IMG/VR virus record: IMGVR_UViG_3300043438_003060
Location: 1 to 36,138 of that record
Reading direction: 5' to 3' (one strand)
DNA length: 36,138 bases
Source: a virus
Positions within the stretch are counted from its first letter, which is position 1; each line of letters starts with the position of its first letter. The notes under the pieces are model-generated. The model was not told the DNA's origin, made no database searches, and was given only the letters and a program-made list of their open reading frames with translations. Made by a program: the position numbers and the translations under genes. Below are positions 8,260 through 15,066 of this stretch, piece after piece.

Positions 8260-8679
8260 ATGGCATTTGAATTAACAGGGGTAATTATCGAAATATTCCC
8301 AGCACAGACATTTAACAAAGGCTTTCGCAAAAGAGAGTTTGTAATTGAATCAGGGGACAAGTACCCACAAAAAATAATATTTGGACTAGTCCAAGATAAA
8401 TGCGATATGATTGATTCATATGGAGTTGGAGATACGGTCTCTATTTCATTTGATGTAAAAGGCAGAGACTGGACTGATAAAGCTGGTCAAACCAAATATT
8501 TCAATAGTCTTGAGGCATACCGAATTAGCGGTCAACAACGTGCATCTACTAAAAGTAAAAAAGTTGAAGAAGAGGACGAAGATGATGAAATTTTCCGTAG
8601 TCTTGGAATTGACACTGGTCCTAAAAAATCAGCTGCACCAGCTAGCTCATTTAGTGATGATGCCGATTTACCATTTTAA
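8260..8679 (+). CDS. Single-stranded-DNA-binding-like OB-fold protein (DUF3127 type)
   Basis: This 139-aa protein begins with an OB-fold-like domain (FELTGVIIEIFP, then REFVIESGDKYPQKIIF, then GVGDTVSISFDVKGRDW) similar to the DUF3127 family common in Bacteroidetes. A flexible acidic linker follows, and the C-terminus ends in DDADLPF. An acidic tail with a final Phe is the hallmark of bacterial SSB proteins, where it recruits replication and repair partners. It sits between guanylate kinase and an exonuclease in the replication operon. It probably acts as the phage ssDNA-binding protein or an accessory to it; the DUF assignment is from memory of the pattern. Confidence 0.75.
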   Translation: MAFELTGVIIEIFPAQTFNKGFRKREFVIESGDKYPQKIIFGLVQDKCDMIDSYGVGDTVSISFDVKGRDWTDKAGQTKYFNSLEAYRISGQQRASTKSKKVEEEDEDDEIFRSLGIDTGPKKSAAPASSFSDDADLPF

Positions 8680-8688
8680 TCTATACAT

Positions 8689-9315
8689 ATGAAATACATC
8701 TCAATAGATATTGAGACTACTGGTCTAAATCCAGAGTCTTGTCAAATTCTTCAAATTGGTGCAGTGATTGAAGACACTCAAAATCCCGTACCATACAATC
8801 AATTGCCTAAATTTCAGTGTATCATTGAACATGAAGCTTATGTTGGAAGTGCATTTGCTCTTTCCTTAAATTCATGGATCCTAAAAATCTTAGGAGGTCT
8901 TGAAAATAAAACCAAGGAAGAACGTTTGGAATACCGAAAGGCCCATAATATTTTACCTGCAGGCTTGGTTGCAAAATCTTTTCAAATGTGGTTAATCACA
9001 AATGGATTTCCATGTGAAGCAACTGGCGGCGTAAAGATTAATGTTGCTGGTAAAAACTTTGCAAGTTTTGATAAAGTATTTTTACAGAAACTTCCAAATT
9101 GGATGAGCTCAATTCAAATGAGGCAACGTATCCTGGACCCAGCGATTCTATTAATGGACTGGCAAGAGGATGAAAGTTTACCAAATTTACAGACGTGCAT
9201 GGATCGATGCCAATTATCTGGAGAAGTAACCCATGATGCTCTGCAAGATGCATTAGATGTAGTTAGAGTCATCCGAACTGTAACTAGTAATTATAACTTT
9301 GTTAATATTAATTAG
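8689..9315 (+). CDS. DnaQ-like 3'-5' exonuclease
   Basis: This 208-aa protein has an RNase H-like DEDD exonuclease fold. Motif ExoI is SIDIETTGL at residues 4-12, ExoII is GKNFASFDKVFL near 125-137, and ExoIII is THDALQDALDVVRV near 186-199. The His four residues before the last Asp marks the DEDDh subgroup. It would remove nucleotides from 3' ends for proofreading, recombination or RNA trimming. It is the last gene of the ligase-gmk-SSB group, starting 9 nt after the SSB-like stop, and a late box follows it directly. The residues between ExoI and ExoII are longer than in the minimal epsilon subunit. Confidence 0.88.
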   Translation: MKYISIDIETTGLNPESCQILQIGAVIEDTQNPVPYNQLPKFQCIIEHEAYVGSAFALSLNSWILKILGGLENKTKEERLEYRKAHNILPAGLVAKSFQMWLITNGFPCEATGGVKINVAGKNFASFDKVFLQKLPNWMSSIQMRQRILDPAILLMDWQEDESLPNLQTCMDRCQLSGEVTHDALQDALDVVRVIRTVTSNYNFVNIN

Positions 9316-9320
9316 GCTGA

Positions 9321-9329
9321 AATAAATAA
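9321..9329 (+). promoter_or_regulatory. Late-type promoter box (AATAAATAA)
   Basis: AATAAATAAC lies 22 nt before the ATG at 9352 and separates the early-type replication operon from a capsid-targeted late gene on the same strand. Confidence 0.55.
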
Positions 9330-9351
9330 CATTATAAAAATATTACGTGTT

Positions 9352-9942
9352 ATGATTAAGACCTTTAAAACTTTTACAAATGAAGCACTTAGCCCAGCTA
9401 TTTTAACTAGTTCAATTAATGAGTGTACAGCTAATCAACTTAAGAGTATTTCTGAATTTAAAAGTACTTATAAAACTGAGTTAGATAAAGCAAATAAGAT
9501 TGTTAACGTATACCAGGTAATTGATAAATTTAGTACCTGGCTAGTTGGTAAAACTCCAGCAATGGTCCAAGCTGCTCTATTAAATTCGCCAGGAACTGCT
9601 GATAAACTGGTAATTGAGGCATATACTTTCATTTATATGGAAATACAAAATCAATTAAAGTCAATTGGTACACTTAAAAAATCAGCACTTAAATTACTGG
9701 CTCCATCCGCTGCTGACTTTGATTCGCAAAAAACTGACTCAGACTTAGTGAATCAAATTATACAATTAGTGGAATCGTTATTTGATGTAGGCTTTATGAT
9801 TGGTTACAAATTTGACAGTAAGTCAATTGAGGCAGATAATGCTTCAAACTGGTCAGTTTCTTTTACCAAATCTCTTAATTCTAGGAAATCTTTAATATTC
9901 AAAAATATTAAACTATTAATTCGTAACTTTTTATATAACTAA
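9352..9942 (+). CDS. Capsid-targeted protein of unknown function
   Basis: This 196-aa protein starts with MIKTFKTFTNE-A, one of the clearest copies of the capsid-targeting/propeptide signature in this window. A second possible Glu site (INE-C) lies at residues 24-27. The rest is helical, Ser/Lys-rich and soluble-looking, with no recognised domain. It has its own late box and interrupts a run of early-type genes. This suggests that late genes were inserted one at a time, as in T4 internal-protein loci. After cleavage the mature protein would begin near residue 12. Function after delivery is unknown. Confidence 0.65.
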   Translation: MIKTFKTFTNEALSPAILTSSINECTANQLKSISEFKSTYKTELDKANKIVNVYQVIDKFSTWLVGKTPAMVQAALLNSPGTADKLVIEAYTFIYMEIQNQLKSIGTLKKSALKLLAPSAADFDSQKTDSDLVNQIIQLVESLFDVGFMIGYKFDSKSIEADNASNWSVSFTKSLNSRKSLIFKNIKLLIRNFLYN

Positions 9943-9948
9943 TTGTCT

Positions 9949-10221
9949 ATGACAAAATTAAAAGAATGTTTATTATTATTTGCAATTCAGCTTGTACTGT
10001 ATGGAATTTTATGCATAAATTTTAGAGCAGTTGCTGAAACTCAATATCACTTAGCAGCAGTTAGTGATTTTACAATAGCTTCACTAAATTTTTTCGTAAT
10101 CCGAAAAATTGCAAAGAGCGAAGATTCACTACACCAATGGTTTGGTTATGTTACTGGCTCAGTAGCCGGGTCCTATTTAGGAATTTGGTTATCGGTTCAA
10201 CTAGCCAATACAATTTTGTAG
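9949..10221 (+). CDS. Small membrane protein, three predicted TM segments
   Basis: The ATG at 9949 is preferred over an upstream TTG at 9943 and gives 90 aa. The protein is strongly hydrophobic, with predicted membrane helices at about 6-25, 35-53 and 65-88. A basic FFVIRKIAK segment lies between the second and third helices, and the third carries Gly-spaced small residues (VTGSVAGSYLGIWLS). Small phage proteins of this shape act as holins, superinfection-exclusion factors or virion membrane proteins. Nothing here distinguishes these. It follows the capsid-targeted gene by 6 nt and is probably co-transcribed with it. Confidence 0.6.
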   Translation: MTKLKECLLLFAIQLVLYGILCINFRAVAETQYHLAAVSDFTIASLNFFVIRKIAKSEDSLHQWFGYVTGSVAGSYLGIWLSVQLANTIL

Positions 10222-10227
10222 TATAAT
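10222..10227 (+). promoter_or_regulatory. Early-type promoter TAGTATAAT, 6 nt before ATG
   Basis: TTTTGTAGTATAAT overlaps the TAG stop of the membrane protein gene, and the hexamer ends 6 nt before the ATG at 10234. The geometry is identical to the bS21 and ligase starts. Confidence 0.55.
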
Positions 10228-10233
10228 AACTAC

Positions 10234-11208
10234 ATGAAAGATACTAACGTCCGTTTGGGTTATTGTTGCATTAACTTGTCTCTAGCCAACCAAAAAATTA
10301 CAGCCAATCGAGGTATGATCCGTAAAACCTTTCAAGAAAAGGGCGTTTCATATTGTGCTGAGCTTGCGCATCAAAATATAAAAGATGTTCTAAAAATTCT
10401 ACAATGGAATTTAGCTAATGGCATTTACGTATATCGAATGTCAAGCGATATTTTTCCATGGATGTCAGAATACGAAATTCAAAGGCTGCCAAATTTTGCT
10501 GAAATTTTATCAGACATGCAAGAAATTGGCAAGTTTGCAGTTGCAAATAATATCAGGGTATCAATGCACCCAGGCCAGTTTGATGTTTTACCTTCTCCTA
10601 GAGCCGATGTTATTGCAAAAACAGTAAAGGATCTAGATCAGCACTGCGAAATTATGGATCTTATGAAGTTACCAACTAATGTAGGTTTTCCAATTAATAT
10701 TCATATTGGCGGTACATATGGCGATAAAATTGCAGCAGCTAAACGCTTTTGCGAGAATTTCCAACTACTTAAACCGAATACCAAAGCCAGGTTAGTTGTA
10801 GAAAATGACGATAAGGCTACTCAATATTCAGTAGTAGATCTTTATCAACTCGTATACCTTGAAATAGGTACTCCTATTACTTTTGATTTTCATCATCACC
10901 GGTTTAATACTAGCGATCTTACTGAAGAGGCTGCTCTTAAGTTAGCTGCTACCACTTGGCACGGTCATACCCCGCTTACTCATTATTCAAGTAGTAAAAA
11001 AACCTTTGAGGATCCTGGTGTAATTGCTAGATCTCATGCTGATTACATTTATGAGCAAATAAATAATTATGGTCAAGCAATAGATATTGAAATTGAGGCA
11101 AAGGCCAAAGACTTAGCTGTACTTAAGTATCGCGAAGGTTTTAATTCTTTGCTTGAAAACTATTTAGAGTTTGACGATAAGAGACTATTTGAAAAAATTG
11201 AAGCATAA
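10234..11208 (+). CDS. uvsE: UV-damage endonuclease (UvdE/UvsE family)
   Basis: This 324-aa protein has the TIM-barrel signature of UV-damage endonuclease. It starts with LGYCCINLSL and continues with RMSSDIFPW, then the metal-ligand segments SMHPGQF, INIHIGG, VVENDD, TFDFHHHRF, LTHYSSS, HADYI and DIEIEAKAKDLA. The enzyme nicks DNA 5' of UV photoproducts and other distortions, starting nucleotide-excision-like repair without UvrABC. Length fits the bacterial family (about 300 aa). Together with the Fpg-like glycosylase at 15 kb it gives the phage an independent DNA-repair kit, plausible for a sunlit-water phage. The stop overlaps the ATG of the next gene (TAATG). Confidence 0.92.
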   Translation: MKDTNVRLGYCCINLSLANQKITANRGMIRKTFQEKGVSYCAELAHQNIKDVLKILQWNLANGIYVYRMSSDIFPWMSEYEIQRLPNFAEILSDMQEIGKFAVANNIRVSMHPGQFDVLPSPRADVIAKTVKDLDQHCEIMDLMKLPTNVGFPINIHIGGTYGDKIAAAKRFCENFQLLKPNTKARLVVENDDKATQYSVVDLYQLVYLEIGTPITFDFHHHRFNTSDLTEEAALKLAATTWHGHTPLTHYSSSKKTFEDPGVIARSHADYIYEQINNYGQAIDIEIEAKAKDLAVLKYREGFNSLLENYLEFDDKRLFEKIEA

Positions 11209-11468
11209 TGGCTGAAGAAACAACTAAAGGCTGTGGTTGCGGTAATAAACAACCAGTTCCACAAACTACAGTATTAAGCAGAATCATGAATAAAGTATTT
11301 GTGAATGATGCAGAAAAAGACCGTCGAATGGCAATTTGTAAAGAGTGCCCGCATTTTGGCGAGATCCTAACCCAATGTGGAATATGTGGCTGTTTCTTAG
11401 AGGCAAAAACCAGACTTGTTGGATTTCATTGCGCACTAGATCAAATTGGCGAGGAACCTAAGTGGTAA
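11208..11468 (+). CDS. Small cysteine-rich (zinc-binding) protein
   Basis: This 86-aa protein has an N-terminal GCGCGNK motif and a C-terminal knuckle, CKECPHFGEILTQCGICGC, followed by a last Cys in HCAL. The pattern CxxC-x8-CxxCxC fits a structural zinc site. Similar small proteins with ICxxCP and CGCxLxxKTRL motifs are common in T4-like marine phages; I know no established function. The start overlaps the uvsE stop, so it is translated from the same mRNA. Confidence 0.7.
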   Translation: MAEETTKGCGCGNKQPVPQTTVLSRIMNKVFVNDAEKDRRMAICKECPHFGEILTQCGICGCFLEAKTRLVGFHCALDQIGEEPKW

Positions 11469-11475
11469 TAAATAA
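11467..11475 (+). promoter_or_regulatory. Possible late-type promoter box (AATAAATAA)
   Basis: AATAAATAAATTTG begins at the stop codon of the Cys-rich gene and lies about 70 nt before the next likely start. The distance is longer than at other late genes, so an unrecognised leader or start may exist in between. Confidence 0.4.
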
Positions 11476-11544
11476 ATTTGAAATTTTAGAAATTTCCTGG
11501 CGATCTTAAGTTAGTGAGCCTGAAAAAAGAGACACATATGGACG

Positions 11545-11769
11545 GTGATAGTCGAACCTCAAAGAAGAACCCTACTCGGGAATCTATCAACCTGGAGCAT
11601 GATGCTCGCACTATTTTTCAACCCATTTGGCTTCGATATTGTCCAATTTTGGCTAATCGAAGTAACTGGCAGCTTGTGGCGAGCCAATTTCGTTATGTAT
11701 TGTATTGCGGCAGTTTTCTTTGGATCCTCTATCTACTTTCGTTGGCGTTATAAAAAATTATCAGTATGA
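11545..11769 (+). CDS. Small membrane protein, two predicted TM segments
   Basis: I choose this frame (74 aa, GTG start) over the overlapping frame starting at 11514. It encodes two convincing membrane helices (about 13-35, and 46-64) and a basic end (RWRYKK), and its stop overlaps the next ATG as usual here. The pattern, with NPFGFDIVQF, then LTG-like VTGSLW and a Tyr/Phe-rich second helix, recalls small inner-membrane proteins of T4-like marine phages. The exact start is uncertain because no ATG is available in frame. Function unknown. Confidence 0.55.
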   Translation: MIVEPQRRTLLGNLSTWSMMLALFFNPFGFDIVQFWLIEVTGSLWRANFVMYCIAAVFFGSSIYFRWRYKKLSV

Positions 11770-11993
11770 GAGACTGTTTATCCCTAATTGATACTACCCT
11801 AACCAAAGATGGAATTATGCATCAAATAAAAGACATCAGCGTTAGCTGCTTAAATCATACCTACCTTACCGTTGAGTGCAGTCAAACCTGCTGCAGAATT
11901 AATTATAAATTCACAGATTTTCAGGCCTTCTTAAACGACAATGGATTCTCATTAAGAGAATCCATTGCTAAAGAATATCAATTTAAAGATTAA
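11766..11993 (+). CDS. Small protein of unknown function
   Basis: This is a 75-aa protein with four Cys residues, two in a CSQTCC cluster, and mixed alpha/beta character; no family is recognised. It starts in a 4-nt overlap with the preceding membrane protein gene. It converges on the minus-strand adhesin so that the two stops share the tetranucleotide TTAA (11990-11993). Its last codons contain a 12-bp perfect inverted repeat. Confidence 0.55.
   Translation: MRDCLSLIDTTLTKDGIMHQIKDISVSCLNHTYLTVECSQTCCRINYKFTDFQAFLNDNGFSLRESIAKEYQFKD
11939..11967. repeat. 12-bp perfect inverted repeat at a convergent gene end
   Basis: CAATGGATTCTC (11939-11950) and GAGAATCCATTG (11956-11967) are separated by ATTAA. 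The hairpin lies inside the last codons of the plus-strand gene and 22 nt past the stop of the minus-strand adhesin. There is no T-run on either side, so it is more likely a 3'-end stabiliser or processing site than an intrinsic terminator. Confidence 0.8.
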
Positions 11994-13096
11994 ATTCCGT
12001 ATACTGCAGAAATTGCTGCATAGTTTACTGGGCCAAGCTGAGCAACTGAACCCATTGCCGTACTTTCATCATTATAACCGTATACCTTAAATCCGTAAAC
12101 TCTGGTAGTTGTTGCATGGGTTGGAGAACCACCTTCACATAAATTAATTCTACCAATTGTTGCATTTGCTAGAGGGCCTGTGCCAGATAAAACATATCCA
12201 GAAGGTCCAGCACTATCAAGTTGTGTACCATTTATAAAAACCGTAATTGCAGTGGTAGTGCCGGTTCCAGTTGGAATATACGCAGCAATATGAAATATAC
12301 CGGTACTAGTAAGGGCAGATATTCCAGTCCAAGACCAAGTAAAAGAACCTGATTTTATCTCAAGGTTTCCAGCACCATTAACAATAACGGTAATATCGTC
12401 AGTACCATCACCAATTAGGAAATTCCCAGCAACTGAACCGTCTTGATAGAATACACCTTCTACTACTAAACTTTGGTCAAATGTATCGCCACTAGCATCT
12501 TTAAGTGGGTTTACTGTTAATTTACCGCCGGCCAGTGATCTAAAATAACCTACAAAACTTCCAGCTGCTGGGGCAGTAAATGCACCACCTGCGGCAGTAA
12601 AACGATTATTGCTTAAACTTCCAGAAACTAGATCATAAACTTGTGTACCTGTTCCTGGGTAACTTGCTAAGAAACCTAATTCAATATTTACTGCACATTC
12701 AGCATCTAGTAAATATTCAGGATATTTAGTATTCACTAGCATATAGGTGGTAGTACTAAGTAGCCAATCAATTGCCTCATCATAACTTGCAAATATCTCA
12801 TAGTTATTTGGGGCTCTTTCAGGCAAACGACTAATTAATTCAATAATATTTGCTTGAGATTGACCACTAATCCAATGAATTGATGGTATTGCGGCTGCTG
12901 GAGTATCAACACCGCGGCTGTTTGTGTCTGTATAAATTACAGTGTTAGTTGATGGGTTAATACCTGCTCGCCAGTTATTATCGAGTAGAGTAGTATAGTC
13001 CTTATTAATGGTCCCTAACGAAACTGTGCCGAAATTAACGGCATCCCTAGTTGGTTTATTAAGTCCATTGTAACATACTGGATTGATTGTTGGCAT
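11990..13096 (-). CDS. LamG/concanavalin-like tail adhesin (putative receptor-binding protein)
   Basis: This is a 368-aa protein. The N-terminal third (to about 145) contains a segment, SYDEAIDWL then LVNTKYP then GFLASYPGTGTQVYDL, that is matched in order by the protein at 25417-26397, so the two are paralogues. The remainder is Gly/Ser/Thr-rich beta structure (FYQDGSVAGNFLIGDG, then ITVFINGTQLDSAG and TIGRINLCEGG), typical of LamG/concanavalin-like sugar-binding domains. The C-terminal YGFKVYGYN strand is the usual closing strand. It is transcribed alone from a late box. A role in host-glycan recognition as a tail fibre or virion adhesin is likely. Confidence 0.72.
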   Translation of the reverse strand: MPTINPVCYNGLNKPTRDAVNFGTVSLGTINKDYTTLLDNNWRAGINPSTNTVIYTDTNSRGVDTPAAAIPSIHWISGQSQANIIELISRLPERAPNNYEIFASYDEAIDWLLSTTTYMLVNTKYPEYLLDAECAVNIELGFLASYPGTGTQVYDLVSGSLSNNRFTAAGGAFTAPAAGSFVGYFRSLAGGKLTVNPLKDASGDTFDQSLVVEGVFYQDGSVAGNFLIGDGTDDITVIVNGAGNLEIKSGSFTWSWTGISALTSTGIFHIAAYIPTGTGTTTAITVFINGTQLDSAGPSGYVLSGTGPLANATIGRINLCEGGSPTHATTTRVYGFKVYGYNDESTAMGSVAQLGPVNYAAISAVYGI

Positions 13097-13116
13097 AATA
13101 TAAAAATTATTTTAGG

Positions 13117-13125
13117 TTATTTATT
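13117..13125 (-). promoter_or_regulatory. Late-type promoter box on minus strand (AATAAATAA)
   Basis: On the minus strand AATAAATAAC lies 20 nt before the adhesin ATG at 13096. Confidence 0.55.
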
Positions 13126-13185
13126 TAGTAAACGGTTGGATTTTTCTAAAACCTTTTTTGCTAACTAGATATAATAAATAGACTT

Positions 13186-13191
13186 TATAAT
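13186..13191 (+). promoter_or_regulatory. Candidate promoter of the structured RNA
   Basis: TATAAT at 13186-13191 (with another at 13170-13175) lies about 18 nt before the first base of the terminal stem of the putative RNA. Transcription would start near 13198. No convincing -35 box is visible. Confidence 0.4.
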
Positions 13192-13197
13192 AATCGT

Positions 13198-13648
13198 TCT
13201 TTAATTTACGTTGGAAAAACCTAGTAGGAAGTCATGAGCCTGTTAGGAGTATGTGCCAGAACAACCTGATTGTAAAACAGGTAATGGTTTAGATTAGGAG
13301 GATGCTCCGCAAGTATTGGCTGAACGGTCAACTTGAACCAGTTAACCGCTGGAGTCTAAGGTTTTGATATACATATATGGTATTTTGCAATCGGCATACG
13401 GGTATAAAATAGTCCCGTTAAATGGCTGAATAATCCTTTGCTAGGTGGGATAAAGCACTCGTACTGTTGTGGTTAACACGATAGTGATTCAAGCGGATCC
13501 AACTTGCTTTGAGTCGACTCTGACAGGAGTGTACGAAGGTTGTCGTTATAACGCAAGCTCAGCATCAAATTGGAGGTAAACCCTACCCCTCTCATACGTT
13601 TTTTCCGACGATACCAAGGCTAGCCGTAAAAAAGCTAGCCTTTTTTTT
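13198..13648 (+). ncRNA. Putative large structured non-coding RNA (about 400-450 nt)
   Basis: This 550-nt gap between genes holds no plausible reading frame and is less AT-rich than its flanks. CGTTGGAAAAAC (13209-13220) pairs with GTTTTTTCCGACG (13598-13610): 11 continuous pairs including one G-T, then a single bulge and a C-G. This closes an internal domain of about 380 nt. Local hairpins inside include ACCTG/CAGGT (13264-13282), GGAG/CTCC (13298-13309), CCAG/CTGG, ACGGG/CCCGT near 13398-13418, TTGTG/CACGA near 13470 and GAGTCGACTC (13511-13520). A TATAAT box precedes it and an intrinsic terminator follows directly. It does not match tRNA, tmRNA, RNase P or intron signatures known to me. 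Size and phage setting recall the GOLLD/ROOL class of ornate RNAs, but no specific match is claimed. Confidence 0.72.
13616..13648 (+). terminator. Rho-independent terminator of the structured RNA
   Basis: AAGGCTAGC (13616-13624) pairs perfectly with GCTAGCCTT (13634-13642) around a 9-nt A-rich loop and is followed by six more T residues. It lies 5 nt after the terminal stem of the putative RNA. Confidence 0.93.
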
Positions 13649-13658
13649 GTTTACAGAG

Positions 13659-13664
13659 TATAAT
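13659..13664 (+). promoter_or_regulatory. Early-type promoter TATAAT, 9 nt before ATG
   Basis: GAGTATAATAATAG follows the terminator directly. The hexamer ends 9 nt before the ATG at 13674, so any leader would be only 1-3 nt. Confidence 0.45.
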
Positions 13665-13673
13665 AATAGTATT

Positions 13674-13898
13674 ATGGGATTTAACAAATTTTTTGTACCT
13701 GAACCAGCCGAAGTTGCTAGACAGGTAAAATTAAACGGGCCGACTCAATTTATTAATCGTAAAATTGATGCAGTAATCGGTAATTCAACTAGCGTTGATA
13801 TAATGGATCATATTTATGAAAGGTCACAAACTGGCCAAACTGATGATCAAATCCTAAAAAGTCTAGTCAAAAAATTTCCAGTGTATTTTAATGCCTAG
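13674..13898 (+). CDS. Small protein of unknown function
   Basis: I place the start at the ATG at 13674, downstream of the TATAAT box, giving 74 aa (MGFNKFFVPEPAEVARQVKL). An upstream in-frame start would read through the promoter. The protein is mostly helical and soluble, with an acidic/polar C-terminal half (SQTGQTDDQILKSLVKKFP). No family is recognised. It overlaps the next gene by 8 nt, so the two are co-transcribed. Confidence 0.6.
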   Translation: MGFNKFFVPEPAEVARQVKLNGPTQFINRKIDAVIGNSTSVDIMDHIYERSQTGQTDDQILKSLVKKFPVYFNA

Positions 13899-14181
13899 TC
13901 CAGCCAGAGCAAAAGAAGTCTGTTTACTAACGGTTGTCACTGGAGAAGCCCAAACTCATCTATGTGTTATTGGTACCTTTAGGGGAGCCTATAAACTTGC
14001 ACTATTTGAGGCAGCTATTTCTTTTCCAAATTTAAGTGAGCGTGCAGCTCAGACCCTAATGAATCAAACTGGCTCAGTTAAACTTTGGGATACTAAAAAG
14101 TTTGCATATGAAGAAGAGGCCAAGTGGTCGCCAATTGGAAAGATAATTTCAGTCTGTAAAGTTCCAGTAAAACACACATAA
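13891..14181 (+). CDS. Small protein of unknown function
   Basis: This 96-aa protein is of mixed alpha/beta character (ICVIGTFRGAY-like strand-turn, then AAISFPNLSERAAQTLMNQ helix) and no family is recognised. It starts inside the end of the preceding gene and ends at a strong terminator, forming a two-gene early-type unit. Confidence 0.6.
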   Translation: MPSPARAKEVCLLTVVTGEAQTHLCVIGTFRGAYKLALFEAAISFPNLSERAAQTLMNQTGSVKLWDTKKFAYEEEAKWSPIGKIISVCKVPVKHT

Positions 14182-14208
14182 AAAAAGAGAGCGGTTGCTC
14201 TCTTTTTT
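14181..14208. terminator. Bidirectional terminator between convergent genes
   Basis: AAAAAAGAGAGC (14181-14192) and GCTCTCTTTTTT (14197-14208) form a 12-bp stem with a GGTT loop. The A- and T-runs on the two sides let it work for the plus-strand pair and the minus-strand gene at 14225. Confidence 0.9.
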
Positions 14209-14224
14209 ATTTAAGTAAGTTAGG

Positions 14225-14422
14225 TTATTCGATTAGGCCCAGAATCCTTGATTCTTGAACCGCTTCTAATTGACATGGCGAAATTCCTTCACCGAATCTT
14301 TTCAATAATTTTTCTTCGGCTTCTCCAATTGAAGTTGCTTCAACTAGGTACTGTTCACGAATTTTTTTCGTTTTGCCGTTGTCGTCTTCCGACTCGAATC
14401 TTAATTTTGCTAGATAATACAT
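14225..14422 (-). CDS. DUF4494-like small protein
   Basis: This is a 65-aa protein (MYYLAKLRFESEDDNGKTKK, then QYLVEATSIGEAEEKLLKRF). The pattern of a short strand pair, a charged turn and the phrase YLVEAxSxxEAE recalls DUF4494, a small family found mainly in Bacteroidetes and their phages; function unknown. A box reading TAGTATAAC on the minus strand lies about 27 nt upstream. It supports a Bacteroidetes host. Confidence 0.65.
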   Translation of the reverse strand: MYYLAKLRFESEDDNGKTKKIREQYLVEATSIGEAEEKLLKRFGEGISPCQLEAVQESRILGLIE

Positions 14423-14463
14423 ATTGCTTTTAAATTTATGTTATGTTATGTTATACTAGTAAA

Positions 14464-15030
14464 TTATCGAGTAGTTTTACGAGGGTTTAAAGATTGGGGC
14501 TTTTTACCAGTTTCCAGATTAGTATCTTTTTTAGAACCATTTAACACTCCATTGTCTGGAATATTATTGGTCTTTGCAAATACCTTTTTCTTATCCATAG
14601 ACTCTTCAGTTTTCTGTGCAGATTTTAAAGCGCCTGGAGCTGGATAACCTTTTTCTCCTGGCTTTGCAGGTTTTTCTCCACGCTTTCTTTTTGCATTAAT
14701 ATTATCCCATAAACCTTTTTTCTTTTCGGAAATGTCTAGACTTGCTAATAGTGCGTCAGACTCATCTGCAAAACTTTGAGCAATATCTTCTCCAAATTCA
14801 TCATAAATTTTTGTGATAAGATCATTTTGTAAATCTTTAATTCTGGTTGCAGTTTCATACTTATTTGAGTGTTGATCGATTTCAACTGGCTCATTTGTAT
14901 AGTTGCTTGCTAATTCAATTAGATCTTTTGAAATATTATGGTAAAAAGAATCCGATTTTGTATTTGGCGCTTGGTGGAATTCATCGTAACTCTCTTCAAA
15001 GCTTTCAAATAGTGCAATGTAATTTTTCAT
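14464..15030 (-). CDS. Capsid-targeted basic protein
   Basis: This 188-aa protein starts MKNYIALFESFEES, a variant of the capsid-targeting pattern with candidate Glu cleavage sites at residues 9-13. Residues 20-100 are acidic and helical. The C-terminal half is strongly basic and disordered, with the segment KKKGLWDNINAKRKRGEKPA followed by KPGEKGYPAPG. That segment recurs in internal and small proteins of T4-like marine phages. Basic tails of this sort fit DNA-associated virion proteins. A late box is 25 nt upstream. Packaging is inferred from the N-terminus and promoter. Confidence 0.6.
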   Translation of the reverse strand: MKNYIALFESFEESYDEFHQAPNTKSDSFYHNISKDLIELASNYTNEPVEIDQHSNKYETATRIKDLQNDLITKIYDEFGEDIAQSFADESDALLASLDISEKKKGLWDNINAKRKRGEKPAKPGEKGYPAPGALKSAQKTEESMDKKKVFAKTNNIPDNGVLNGSKKDTNLETGKKPQSLNPRKTTR

Positions 15031-15040
15031 TTGTTTTTGG

Positions 15041-15046
15041 TATAAT
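15041..15046 (+). promoter_or_regulatory. Candidate early promoter for the Fpg-like gene
   Basis: TTTTTGGTATAAT lies on the plus strand, ending 20 nt before the ATG at 15067. It overlaps the minus-strand late promoter region of the diverging gene, so the 36-nt spacer serves both directions. Confidence 0.45.
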
Positions 15047-15055
15047 TTTATAAAC

Positions 15056-15064
15056 TTATTTATC
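15056..15064 (-). promoter_or_regulatory. Late-type promoter box on minus strand (GATAAATAA)
   Basis: GATAAATAAG reads on the minus strand, 25 nt before the ATG of the basic protein gene at 15030. Confidence 0.55.
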
Positions 15065-15066
15065 TA

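Noticed and set aside
11514-11753. Alternative frame encoding a 79-aa protein
   Set aside because: It lacks coherent domain features, while the overlapping frame to 11769 encodes two good membrane helices and ends in the usual stop/start overlap with the next gene.
13262-13285. tRNA-Tyr-like anticodon arm (CCTGATTGTAAAACAGG)
   Set aside because: The loop resembles a GTA anticodon loop, but the closing 31-39 pair is A-A and no matching acceptor, D or T arm could be found around it. It is better explained as a hairpin of the larger RNA.
13198-13610. RNase P RNA, tmRNA or group I intron
   Set aside because: AGGAAGTC and AAAATAGTCC fragments recall RNase P and intron S elements, but the partner elements (for example ACAGAACCCGGCUUA or the Q/R pair) are missing and there is no split gene.
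14464-15030. Insertion sequence, transposase, CRISPR or toxin-antitoxin genes
   Set aside because: None was seen anywhere in the window; small basic genes here match virion-type proteins rather than mobile elements.
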